Assembly: GCA_025355595.1 (NCBI GenBank)
Contig: JANXZI010000765.1
Location: 1-12,736, forward strand
Source: Spartobacteria bacterium
Lineage (GTDB): Bacteria; Verrucomicrobiota; Verrucomicrobiia; Chthoniobacterales; Chthoniobacteraceae
Reading direction: 5' to 3'
Length of the DNA stretch: 12,736 nt
Shown here: positions 6,123 through 12,736 of the stretch, piece by piece
Layout: each line of letters starts with the position of its first letter
How positions within the stretch are numbered: the first letter of the stretch is position 1
Program-made: the position numbers and the translations under genes
Notes under the pieces: generated by a model
What the model was told of the DNA's origin: nothing
What the model saw: only the letters and a program-made list of their open reading frames with translations
Database searches by the model: none

Positions 6123-7583
6123 ATGGCTACGATCCCCGAGAAAGAACTCACCGACGCGCAGCGCGCACTCGTCCAAAAGGCGAGGCACGCCAACGAAATT
6201 CGCAACCACGGATACGCCATCCAGCTCATGCAGTCCGTGCTGAAGCAGGTGCCCGGCTTCCTCGAAGGCCGCAAGCTGCTGCGTGCCGCCGCGCTCGCCA
6301 GCGTGGAGGGAAAAAAGTCGGGCTTCTCGCTCGCCGGCACGACGCTCGGCATGACGGCCGGGTCCACTTTGAAAAAGGATCCTCTCGCTGCGATCGAACT
6401 TGCCGAGAAAAACCTCGCCACCGATCCGAAAAGCGCGCAAGGCAACCAGCTCCTCTGGGAGGCCGCGAACAAGGCGGGCTTGCCGGAGACCGCGGCCTTT
6501 GCGCTGGAGACGCTCGCGGGCGCGAACCCGAAGGACACGAAGCTCCTCCACCAGCTCGGCTCGCAATACATCACGATGGGCGAAAACGACAAGGCCGTCG
6601 CCGTGTACAACCGCATCGTGCAGATCAACCCATCCGACCTCGAGGCGAACAAGAAGGCCAAGGACGCCTCCGCCTCCGCGACGATGAAATCCGGCCGCTG
6701 GGAGGAGGTCTCGCAGAGCAGCGGCTCGATGAATTTCCGCGACCTCATCCACAAGAAGGACGAGGCCATCGCGCTCGAAAACAAATCGCGCATCGTCCGC
6801 ACCGGCGAGCAGATTTCGCAGCAGATCACCGACCTCTACCCGCAGTTCGAGGAGGACCAGAAAAACGTGGACGTCGCCCGGCGCATCGCGCTGCTCTACG
6901 AGCAGTGGTTCGAGGCCGCCGTCGCGACCAACGAGGCCAATGAGGAGGTCGAGAGCTACCTCGACAACTCGATTTGGTTTTACACCCACACGAACGCGAT
7001 CCTCGCCGGCGGCGATCCGAACATCGCGCGCAAATGCTCCGACCTCGAATTTAGGAAAATGGAGCGCCGCATGAAAGTCCTCGAGGACTGGCTCGCGACT
7101 GTTCCCGATCAGAACGACCCCGATGCCCGCCCCTTCGTGGATGAACTCAGCGACCTGCGCCGCCAGCGCGCCTCCTCCGCACTCGAAGTCGCGAAAAAGC
7201 GCGTCGCCGACAATCCCACCGACCTCCAGCTCCGCTACGAACTCGGCGAGACACTCATCAAGGCCGGGCAGTTCACCGACGCGATCCCCGAGCTCCAGCG
7301 TGCCAAGCAAAACCCGAACGCGCGCCTGAAGGCGATGAATCTCCTCGGCCAGTGCTACGTCGAAAAGAACATGCTCGACATCGCCGTGAAGCAATTCCGC
7401 GACGCCGCCGCCGAGACGACCGTGATGGACGCGACCAAAAAGGACATCACCTACCGCCTCGGCATCGTCCTCGAAAAAATGGGCAAGAAGGAAGAGTACC
7501 TCGATTGCATGAAGCAGATCTACGAGGTGGACTACAACTACCTCGACGTCGCCAAGCGAGTCGAGGGCAGCTACGGCGGGTAG
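6123..7583 (+). CDS. Tetratricopeptide-repeat protein, soluble
   Basis: 486 residues without a signal peptide or membrane segment, so probably cytosolic. TPR-type helical repeats are visible at about 138-171 (LLHQLGSQYITMGENDKAVA then YNRIVQINP), at about 350-395 (SALEVAKKRVADNPTDLQLR, LGETLIKAGQFTDAIPELQ) and at about 400-470 (NLLGQCYVEKNMLDIAVKQF; YRLGIVLEKMGKKEEYLDCM). The middle (about 190-345) is charged and helical without clear repeats. TPRs mediate protein-protein contacts; the partner cannot be named. The start is the first ATG after a strong promoter, and the N-terminus (IPEKELTDAQRALVQKA) is a plausible amphipathic helix. The gene is followed by a hairpin and then by the metallophosphoesterase. 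No enzyme motif was seen. Confidence 0.88.
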   Translation: MATIPEKELTDAQRALVQKARHANEIRNHGYAIQLMQSVLKQVPGFLEGRKLLRAAALASVEGKKSGFSLAGTTLGMTAGSTLKKDPLAAIELAEKNLATDPKSAQGNQLLWEAANKAGLPETAAFALETLAGANPKDTKLLHQLGSQYITMGENDKAVAVYNRIVQINPSDLEANKKAKDASASATMKSGRWEEVSQSSGSMNFRDLIHKKDEAIALENKSRIVRTGEQISQQITDLYPQFEEDQKNVDVARRIALLYEQWFEAAVATNEANEEVESYLDNSIWFYTHTNAILAGGDPNIARKCSDLEFRKMERRMKVLEDWLATVPDQNDPDARPFVDELSDLRRQRASSALEVAKKRVADNPTDLQLRYELGETLIKAGQFTDAIPELQRAKQNPNARLKAMNLLGQCYVEKNMLDIAVKQFRDAAAETTVMDATKKDITYRLGIVLEKMGKKEEYLDCMKQIYEVDYNYLDVAKRVEGSYGG

Positions 7584-7605
7584 CGCAGGAATGCTGGAGA
7601 TTGGT

Positions 7606-7623
7606 GCCGGATATTCCTCCGGC
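7606..7623 (+). terminator. Hairpin after the TPR gene, possible terminator or attenuator
   Basis: A perfect 6-bp stem GCCGGA/TCCGGC with a TATTCC loop lies 22 bp past the TPR stop; three G-U wobble pairs (7603-7605 with 7624-7626) could lengthen it to 9 bp in RNA. There is no T-run behind it, only GTTGCG, so termination would be weak. It may separate the TPR and phosphoesterase transcripts. Confidence 0.35.
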
Positions 7624-7651
7624 GTTGCGTCGCCCCTGTGCAGTGGCTATC

Positions 7652-7655
7652 GGAG
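7652..7655 (+). promoter_or_regulatory. Ribosome binding site of the metallophosphoesterase
   Basis: GGAG lies 4 nt before the ATG at 7660, a somewhat short spacing. With the Tat signal that begins at this ATG, it favours this start over an in-frame ATG at 7591, which would put 23 residues ahead of the signal. Confidence 0.4.
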
Positions 7656-7659
7656 ACCC

Positions 7660-8574
7660 ATGCCCCTTCACCTCCCCCCGCTCACCCGGCGCACGTTCCT
7701 CCGCCGCTCCCTCGCCGCTACCGCCAGCCTGCTTACTTTCCCGCGGCTCCGCGCTGCGGAAAGTGACGCTGACCCCGACCGCTGGGCGCTGCTCTCCGAC
7801 CCGCACATCGCCGCCGATCGCGCCGCGATGAAGAGTGGCATCAACATGACCGAGCACCTCGAAGCCGCCGTGCGCGGAGTGCGCGCCCTCGCCTCGCGGC
7901 CCGCGGGAGTCTTCGTGAATGGCGACTGCGCGCTGCTCAAGGGCCTCGCGGAAGACTACGCCACATTCTCCGCACTCGTCGCTCCGCTGCGCGAAACAGG
8001 CATGCCGCTCCACCTCACGCTCGGCAACCATGACGATCGCGACATTTTCCGCGCCTCGCTGAAGGCCGCGATCCCCGCCGCCCCGCCGCTCGCGAGCAGG
8101 CACGTCTCCATCGTCGAAGGCGCGCATGCAAACTGGTTCCTCCTCGACTCGCTCGACGAGGTGAACAAGGCCCCCGGCACGCTCGGCGACGAACAGCGCG
8201 CCTGGCTCGCCATAGCCCTCGACGCAAAGCCCGCGAAACCCGCGCTCGTGATGGTCCATCACAATCCCGTTTCCTCAGCACCTGGAAAAAAGGGAGCCCT
8301 CACGGATGGCGACGAACTCCTCGCGCTCCTGCTCCCGCGCCGCCACGTAAAGGCGCTCTTTTTCGGCCATACGCACACCTGGCGGCTGACCGAAAAGGAC
8401 GGCCTGCACCTCGTAAATCTCCCCGCCGTTGCGTATCCATTCGGCGCGACGGAAGTCACCGGCTGGGTGGATGCGAAGCTCACGGAACGCGGCGCGTCCC
8501 TCACGCTCCACGCCCACGACACGCAGCACGCCGCGCACGGGAAGACCACCGAGCTCGCATGGCGCGGAGCGTAA
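7660..8574 (+). CDS. Tat-exported calcineurin-like metallophosphoesterase
   Basis: 304 residues from the ATG at 7660. A twin-arginine signal, TRRTFLRRSLAATASLL at 9-25, is followed by an Ala-rich cleavage region near 31-34, so the folded, metal-loaded enzyme is probably exported to the periplasm. The five metallophosphatase blocks are in order: D47-P-H49 (LSDPH), G88-D89 (VNGDC), G122-N-H-D125, the VHH motif at 199-201 and G236-H-T-H239. These ligands hold a dinuclear metal centre that hydrolyses phosphomonoesters or diesters. The substrate is unknown; cyclic nucleotide, phospholipid or sugar phosphate are all possible. Length fits the compact Icc/CpdA-like branch. It is convergent with the lipoprotein gene 45 bp downstream; no convincing terminator sits in that gap. 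Confidence 0.92.
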   Translation: MPLHLPPLTRRTFLRRSLAATASLLTFPRLRAAESDADPDRWALLSDPHIAADRAAMKSGINMTEHLEAAVRGVRALASRPAGVFVNGDCALLKGLAEDYATFSALVAPLRETGMPLHLTLGNHDDRDIFRASLKAAIPAAPPLASRHVSIVEGAHANWFLLDSLDEVNKAPGTLGDEQRAWLAIALDAKPAKPALVMVHHNPVSSAPGKKGALTDGDELLALLLPRRHVKALFFGHTHTWRLTEKDGLHLVNLPAVAYPFGATEVTGWVDAKLTERGASLTLHAHDTQHAAHGKTTELAWRGA

Positions 8575-8619
8575 TCCACTCTGGCGCGCGTCGCTCAGGC
8601 GGTGTGAGAAATGCCGGAA

Positions 8620-9186
8620 CTACTCCTGCGGTTTTTCGGTTGACGGCGGCGACACGGTCGGCCCGTGAACGTTGAATCGGAAGCCCGGCAATTTTTTCTG
8701 CGGTCGCCCGTCCGCATCCGGCAGCGGCGGCAGCCTGTCATCGCCGAAAAGCGGCGCGCTCTGGAGGATCGCGCGGTTCGCCGAACTCACACCGGGTATG
8801 CCCGTGCCGCGGGACGGCAGCGGCGGGAGGTTTGCCCACGCGAGCGCGCTGGAAGGAATCGCGCGCGGCTTTTCCGGCGGCGGCGCGGGCGCGATGAGAT
8901 CGTTCGCGATGTAGCCCGTCAGGCCGTCCTCGGTCATCACGCGGCTGTAGCCGTATTCCTGGCGCAGCATGGTGATGCGCTGGCCCTGCTTCAGCAGCGC
9001 ATCCGCCCCCGTCGGCTGCGACGGCCCGAAGCGGTACACCTGCGCGAGCTTCGCGCTCACGGCGTAATACGTGTCGCCCTTGCCCGGCCTCGACGCAGCG
9101 CATCCGCCGAACAGCGCCGCGGCGACGCACACGAGCGCAAAGTGGAGTCCGCAAAGCAGTCCGGGAATTTTCCGCAAGACACTCAC
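8620..9186 (-). CDS. Lipoprotein with a bacterial SH3-like (SH3b) domain
   Basis: 188 residues from a GTG at 9186. The start is set by GGGAG placed 6 nt upstream and by the lipoprotein signal that follows: charged LRK, a hydrophobic stretch (GLHFALVCVAAALF), then F-G-G-C with the lipidated Cys at 29 (Phe at -3 is slightly off the usual Leu/Val/Ile). Residues about 40-100 read as an SH3b domain: YYAVSAKLAQVYRFG, then LLKQGQRITMLRQEYGYSRV and TEDGLTGYIANDLI. Such domains bind cell-wall peptides or proteins. The rest is a Pro-rich tail (APAPPPEK; PPLPSRGTGIPG; PPLPDADG) probably without fold. An in-frame extension further upstream would overlap leuC and carries no signal. The gene begins 17 bp after the leuC stop, so it is probably co-transcribed with leuC, although no functional link is known. 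Confidence 0.82.
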   Translation of the reverse strand: MSVLRKIPGLLCGLHFALVCVAAALFGGCAASRPGKGDTYYAVSAKLAQVYRFGPSQPTGADALLKQGQRITMLRQEYGYSRVMTEDGLTGYIANDLIAPAPPPEKPRAIPSSALAWANLPPLPSRGTGIPGVSSANRAILQSAPLFGDDRLPPLPDADGRPQKKLPGFRFNVHGPTVSPPSTEKPQE

Positions 9187-9192
9187 GGCACG

Positions 9193-9197
9193 CTCCC
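9193..9197 (-). promoter_or_regulatory. Shine-Dalgarno sequence for the SH3b lipoprotein
   Basis: GGGAG on the minus strand, 6 nt ahead of the GTG at 9186, in the 17-bp gap after leuC. It is the clearest Shine-Dalgarno sequence of the window and decides this GTG start. Confidence 0.55.
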
Positions 9198-9203
9198 AAA
9201 TTT

Positions 9204-10577
9204 TTACGCCAGCACTTCGCGCGGGTCCGTGATGTGACCCGTGAGCGCACTCGCCGCGACCGTGTACGGCGACGCGAGAAACACCTGCGATTCCTTGTGC
9301 CCCATGCGTCCGGGGAAATTGCGGTTCGTGGCGCTGATGCACTTGAGCGCCTTCTCGTTCATGCGGCCGAAGGTGTCCTGCGGCCCGCCGAGGCACGCCG
9401 CGCACGACGCATTCTCCGTCATCTGCACGCCGGCATCTTCGAGGATGCTCCACACGCTCCTGCCGTCCATCTGCGCCGCCTTCAGTTCCGCCACCACCTT
9501 CGTCGTCGCCGGCACGCCGAACGTGTGAATCTTCACGCTGCGCCCCTTCACGACGCGTGCGAACGCGAGGAAGTCGCTCGTTTTTCCGCCGGTGCATGAT
9601 CCAATATACGCACGATCCAGCTTCACGGTTGTAAGTTCTCGCGCGAGCTTCCGCTGGCCGGGATCCGGATGGCACGCCACGGTCGGCTCGAGCTTCGAGA
9701 GATCATACGTCCTGTCGAAGACGAACAACTGATCGCCATCGGCCTCCACAGGCTCGAAGTCCGCCTTCGTCCCATTCTCCGCCACGCGTTCGCGCACATA
9801 CTCGCCGGTCTTTTCGTCGTACGGAAAAATCGCGTTCTTCCCGCCCGCCTCGATCGCCATGTTCGCGATCGTCATGCGGTCATCCATGTTCATCGCGTGG
9901 ACGCCCGGGCCTTCCCACTGCATCGCGCGATACGTCGCGCCGTCAAAGCCGATGTCGCCGATCACATGCAGGATGATGTCCTTCGCCATCACGCCCGGCT
10001 GCATCTCGCCTTCGAGGAAAAAGCGCATCGTCTCCGGCACTTTCAGCAGGATTTTTCCCGTGCCAAGCACGAAGCCCGCATCCGTGTTCCCGATGCCCGT
10101 CGCGAACTGGTTGAACGCCCCCGCCATGCAAGTGTGCGAATCCGTCCCCACGAGCACTTCACCGGGACGCAGATGCCCCTTCCACGGCAGCGTCGTGTGG
10201 CACACGCCCGCGAAATTTTTCCCATACTGCTGCTTGAGCTGACCCTTCGACGCATCGAACTGCCAGTGCCCGTTCGGATCATCAATCACGTCGTAAAAAT
10301 ACGGCAGCCCCTGCTCGCGCACGAAGTCGCGCAGGATGTCCACATTGCGGTTGCTCATCGAGTCCGCCGTGAAAATGTAATGGTCGGGAATGATCACCAC
10401 CTTGCTCCGGTCCCACACCTTCGCATCGTTGCCAAACTCCCGCTTGAACACCCCAATCGTCCCCGGCCCGCAGACGTCGTGAGTCATGAGCACGTCCACA
10501 TTCACCCAGGCATTTTCGCCGGGCTGGACGTGTGTCTTGCCGCTGGCGCGTGCGAGAAGTTTTTCCGTGAGAGTCAT
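9204..10577 (-). CDS. leuC: 3-isopropylmalate dehydratase, large subunit (LeuC / aconitase family)
   Basis: 457 residues. With the small subunit LeuD it isomerises 2-isopropylmalate to 3-isopropylmalate in leucine synthesis, using a [4Fe-4S] cluster. Cluster ligands are visible: Cys328 (YIGSCTGGK), Cys392 and Cys395 (ASCAACLGG). Other family blocks are VIIPDHYIFTAD at 61-72, VGTDSHTC at 143-150, GDIGFDGATYRAM at 207-219 and NRNFPGRMG at 418-426. The pattern is that of the archaeal/HacA-like branch, with extra residues about 98-121 before the GVCHTTLP motif. Because substrate choice is set mainly by the small subunit, homoaconitase or another isomerase is possible. The ATG at 10577 matches the usual N-terminus (MTLTEKLLARASG); in-frame codons upstream are non-coding in character. 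leuD is not adjacent. No Shine-Dalgarno sequence; a possible 32-codon upstream frame overlaps the start. Confidence 0.9.
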   Translation of the reverse strand: MTLTEKLLARASGKTHVQPGENAWVNVDVLMTHDVCGPGTIGVFKREFGNDAKVWDRSKVVIIPDHYIFTADSMSNRNVDILRDFVREQGLPYFYDVIDDPNGHWQFDASKGQLKQQYGKNFAGVCHTTLPWKGHLRPGEVLVGTDSHTCMAGAFNQFATGIGNTDAGFVLGTGKILLKVPETMRFFLEGEMQPGVMAKDIILHVIGDIGFDGATYRAMQWEGPGVHAMNMDDRMTIANMAIEAGGKNAIFPYDEKTGEYVRERVAENGTKADFEPVEADGDQLFVFDRTYDLSKLEPTVACHPDPGQRKLARELTTVKLDRAYIGSCTGGKTSDFLAFARVVKGRSVKIHTFGVPATTKVVAELKAAQMDGRSVWSILEDAGVQMTENASCAACLGGPQDTFGRMNEKALKCISATNRNFPGRMGHKESQVFLASPYTVAASALTGHITDPREVLA

Positions 10578-10672
10578 AGTCGTAGAGTGAAAAGGGCGCG
10601 AAAGATGCCCCGCACCCCTGGCAAGGGCAAATGGAAAGTCCCCGCTGCACCACGACACGCCTTCAAGAGCAT
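10574..10672 (-). CDS. Possible 32-residue Leu-containing leader ORF of leuC (doubtful)
   Basis: A minus-strand ATG at 10672 opens 32 codons that end at a TGA sharing ATGA with the leuC start. Seven of 32 residues are Leu (second and third positions, then 15, 17, 27, 30 and 32), encoded by TTG three times, CTA twice, CTT once and CTC once, whereas nearby genes favour CTC and CTG. That could fit a leader sensing charged Leu-tRNA, but the Leu codons are not in a run as in E. coli leuL, no terminator/antiterminator pair is evident and no Shine-Dalgarno sequence precedes it. Chance is quite possible. Confidence 0.22.
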   Translation of the reverse strand: MLLKACRGAAGTFHLPLPGVRGIFRALFTLRL

Positions 10673-10683
10673 ACGCACTGCTT

Positions 10684-10740
10684 GTTCGCCAAAACGAATA
10701 CAGGGCGACAGCTTCAAAATCTGTGAACGGTTTGGCGAAC
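10684..10740. repeat. Inverted repeat in the leuC / VIT-VWA intergenic region
   Basis: Perfect 10-bp arms GTTCGCCAAA (10684-10693) and TTTGGCGAAC (10731-10740), separated by 37 bp. The inner heptamer GGCGAAC recurs at 10805-10811, inside the spacer of the candidate promoter for the VIT-VWA gene. The dyad lies between divergent genes, so it could be an operator for either, or fold in a leuC leader RNA. Confidence 0.4.
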
Positions 10741-10795
10741 GAAGATTTCGGGGGAAACGCCTGGCCTCTTATGTCCGTCACGCATTCACGATTTT

Positions 10796-10824
10796 TTGAC
10801 AAACGGCGAACGGTGCCGTGACAT
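10796..10824 (+). promoter_or_regulatory. Candidate promoter of the VIT-VWA gene
   Basis: A perfect -35 box TTGACA at 10796-10801 is followed after 17 bp by a poor -10 (TGACAT, 10819-10824, 3 of 6). Predicted initiation would be near 10831, about 25 bp before the ATG at 10856. The strength of the -35 and the location support it; the -10 is weak. Confidence 0.33.
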
Positions 10825-10855
10825 ACGACGGTCGCGTCCGTGGCAACGTCGGGGC

Positions 10856-12736
10856 ATGAAAGCAAAACTCCTCGCCGTATTCACGGCACTTCTTGCGCTT
10901 GTCGGCAACGTCTGCGCCGACGGGTTCATCATCATTCACAATCCGCCGCCATTCGCGCCGCCGTTTCCGCATCCGCCGTTTCCGCCGCCGCATCGTCCGA
11001 TGCCGATGCCTCCGCCGCACTACGTCTTTGCGCCGCTGGAGGTCACGTTTCACAAGGTGGACGTGGAGATCAACGGGCAGAAATCGGTGACGCGCGTCGA
11101 GCAGGAGTTCTTCAATCCGAATAACGCAAACCTCGAAGGCGAATACATCTTCCCGATTCCGAAGGGCGCGCATCTCGACAAGTTCACGATGCGGATCGGG
11201 GACAAGGACATGGAGGCCGAACTGCTCGATGCGGCGAAGGCGCGGGCAATCTACGAGGACATCGTGCGGCGACAGAAGGATCCCGCGCTGCTCGAATACA
11301 CGGGGCGTGCGGCGTTCCGCGTGCGCATCTTTCCCATCGAGCCGCATTCGCGAAAAAAGGTGACGCTCGCGTACACGGAGCTGCTCAAGGTGGACGGCGG
11401 GCTGGCGACCTACATGTATCCGCTGAACACGGAGAAATTCTCCGCGCAGCCGCTGAAGACGGTGGCGATGCGCGTGACGATCAACCAGGACGCGCCGATC
11501 AAGGCGCTCTATTCGCCGTCGCATTCCGTGGACATCAAGCGCGATGGCGAGAAGCGCGCGGTGGTCGGCTGGGAAGCATCGAACACGCGGCCCGACACGG
11601 ATTTTCAACTGCTCTACTCGACGGCGGAGACTGAGGTCGGGGTGCATCTTCTCACGCACAAAAAGGAGGGTGAGGACGGTTGGTTCCTGCTCCTCGCATC
11701 GCCGGGCGCAGACGTGATGAAGACGAAAGAAGTGAACCCGAAGGACGTAGTCTTTGTGCTCGATACGAGCGGCTCGATGGCGGGCAAAAAGCTGGAGCAG
11801 GCGAAGAAGGCGCTCACCTTTTGCGTCGAGAATCTGAATGACGTGGATCGCTTCGAGATCGTGCGTTTCTCGACGGAGAGCGAGCCGCTCTTCGAGAAGC
11901 TCGTGGATGGCACGCGGGCGAATCGCGACAAGGCGAATGACTTCATCAAAACGCTGAAGCCGATCGGCGGCACGGCGATTTCGGATGCGCTGGATCGTGC
12001 GCTGAAGATGAAGCCCTCGGGCGCAACGCGGCCGTTCGTCGTGGTATTCCTCACGGATGGCAAGCCGACCATCGGCGAGACGGACGAGGAGCGGATCGTC
12101 GCGCAGGTGGCGCGCGACCAGGTCGCTGCCACGCGGATTTTCTGCTTCGGGATCGGCACGGATATCAACACGCACCTGCTCGACAAGATTGCCGAGCGCA
12201 CGCGCGCGGCGTCCCAATACGTGCTGCCGGAGGAAGACCTCGAGGTGAAGGTCTCGAACTTTTTCACGAAGATCAAAGAGCCGCTGCTCACGAACCTGAA
12301 GCTGGAGTTCCCGGCTGGCGTGCGCGTGACGAAGCTCTACCCGAATCCGCTGCCCGATCTATTTCGCGGCGACCAACTCGTGCTCGCGGGCCGGTACAGC
12401 GGCGACGGTGAAGGCGACCTTTTGCTCGATGGCACGCTAAACGGACAGCCGAAGCGCATGACGCACCGCGTGAAATTTTCCTCGCGGGAGTCGGGCAACG
12501 AGTTCATCGCGCAGCTCTGGGCGCTGCGCCGCGTGGGCTGGCTGCTCGATGAAGTGCGGCTGCGCGGCGAGAACAAGGAGCTGCGCGACGAGATCGTGGA
12601 TCTCGCGCGCCGCTACGCCATCGTCACGCCCTACACGAGCTACCTCATCGTCGAGGACGAAGCGCGCCGCGGTGTGCCAGTGGCATCGCGGAGTTTCCAG
12701 ATGCTCGACAAGGACACGGGAGCGCAGACGCTCTAC
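10856..12736 (+). CDS. Secreted VIT- and von Willebrand factor A-domain protein, 3'-truncated by the window edge
   Basis: 627 codons are open to the right edge without a stop. A Sec signal peptide (MKAKLLAVFTALLALVGNVC, cleavage likely after Ala21) precedes a Pro-rich linker at 30-54. A VIT domain (vault/inter-alpha-trypsin type) spans about 58-180, with VTRVEQEFFNPNNANLEGEY, FPIPKGAHLDKF, the conserved AKARAIYEDIVRRQKDPALL at 127-146 and RVRIFPIEPHSRKKVTL. A VWA domain follows at about 296-475 with an intact MIDAS: DTSGSM at 303-308, Thr373 (IGGTA) and Asp401 (LTDGKP). Beyond it are beta-rich residues and the family's YAIVTPYTSYLIVEDE block at 587-602. The architecture resembles inter-alpha-trypsin heavy chains; bacterial members are exported, metal-dependent adhesion or binding proteins of mostly unknown ligand. 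No LPXTG or membrane anchor is visible, but the C-terminus is missing. The gene is divergent from leuC. Confidence 0.93.
   Translation, partial: MKAKLLAVFTALLALVGNVCADGFIIIHNPPPFAPPFPHPPFPPPHRPMPMPPPHYVFAPLEVTFHKVDVEINGQKSVTRVEQEFFNPNNANLEGEYIFPIPKGAHLDKFTMRIGDKDMEAELLDAAKARAIYEDIVRRQKDPALLEYTGRAAFRVRIFPIEPHSRKKVTLAYTELLKVDGGLATYMYPLNTEKFSAQPLKTVAMRVTINQDAPIKALYSPSHSVDIKRDGEKRAVVGWEASNTRPDTDFQLLYSTAETEVGVHLLTHKKEGEDGWFLLLASPGADVMKTKEVNPKDVVFVLDTSGSMAGKKLEQAKKALTFCVENLNDVDRFEIVRFSTESEPLFEKLVDGTRANRDKANDFIKTLKPIGGTAISDALDRALKMKPSGATRPFVVVFLTDGKPTIGETDEERIVAQVARDQVAATRIFCFGIGTDINTHLLDKIAERTRAASQYVLPEEDLEVKVSNFFTKIKEPLLTNLKLEFPAGVRVTKLYPNPLPDLFRGDQLVLAGRYSGDGEGDLLLDGTLNGQPKRMTHRVKFSSRESGNEFIAQLWALRRVGWLLDEVRLRGENKELRDEIVDLARRYAIVTPYTSYLIVEDEARRGVPVASRSFQMLDKDTGAQTLY

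Noticed and set aside
5835..7394. A 519-codon minus-strand open frame opposite the TPR gene
   Set aside because: Composition is that of antisense DNA, whereas the plus strand shows repeats and a good promoter.
7625..7653. TTGCGT-17-TATCGG as a promoter of the metallophosphoesterase
   Set aside because: Only 3 of 6 matches in each box, no better than chance in this region.
7591..7659. N-terminal extension of the metallophosphoesterase from the ATG at 7591
   Set aside because: It would put 23 residues ahead of a Tat signal that starts properly at 7660, and it covers a hairpin.
8614..8639. Imperfect CCGGAA/TTTCGG hairpin at the convergent 3' ends near 8620
   Set aside because: Short, needs a G-U pair, overlaps the lipoprotein stop and has no T-run after it.
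10778..12217. A 479-codon minus-strand open frame opposite the VIT-VWA gene
   Set aside because: Arg/His/Leu-rich without motifs, and the plus strand has signal peptide, VIT and VWA motifs throughout.
1..12736. Search for CRISPR repeats, transposase, toxin-antitoxin or phage-defence modules
   Set aside because: No regularly spaced repeats, terminal inverted repeats, target duplications or defence-type domains were seen; gene content is housekeeping and envelope-related.

Overview
The window is GC-rich (roughly 60-65 % by eye) bacterial chromosome with eight confident protein genes, one probable 60-residue membrane protein and two doubtful small upstream reading frames. The mix suggests a member of the Verrucomicrobiota or the wider PVC group: a long archaeal/fungal-type LeuC, a VIT-VWA secreted protein, Tat- and Sec-exported proteins of PVC flavour, and mostly no Shine-Dalgarno sequence before start codons. 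This placement is an inference from style and was not tested by a search. No tRNA, rRNA, CRISPR array, insertion sequence or phage gene was seen.

Layout: positions 2-865 hold the C-terminal two thirds of dnaA on the plus strand (its start lies outside). It converges on a minus-strand block (4719-888) with a Wzy/WaaL-type O-antigen ligase with C-terminal TPRs, followed by a NodU/CmcH-type carbamoyltransferase. Together these suggest assembly and O-carbamoylation of a surface polysaccharide or other carbohydrate. A 387-bp stretch with no confident gene lies upstream of the ligase, then comes a small secreted FecR-like protein on the minus strand (5664-5107).

From 5837 to 8574 genes run on the plus strand: a 60-residue single-pass membrane protein, a soluble 486-residue TPR protein behind the best sigma-70-like promoter of the window, and a Tat-exported metallophosphoesterase. 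These converge on a minus-strand pair (10577-8620) of leuC followed 17 bp later by an SH3b-type lipoprotein gene with a GTG start. A 278-bp divergent intergenic region with a dyad repeat and a TTGACA box separates leuC from a plus-strand VIT-VWA secreted protein that runs off the right edge.

The genes are mostly housekeeping (dnaA, leuC) mixed with cell-envelope functions. I do not see a clearly new multi-gene system. The most checkable oddities are the ligase-carbamoyltransferase pair, two small upstream frames that each end in an ATGA overlap with the gene they precede (ligase and leuC), the stand-alone FecR-like protein, and leuC separated from leuD.
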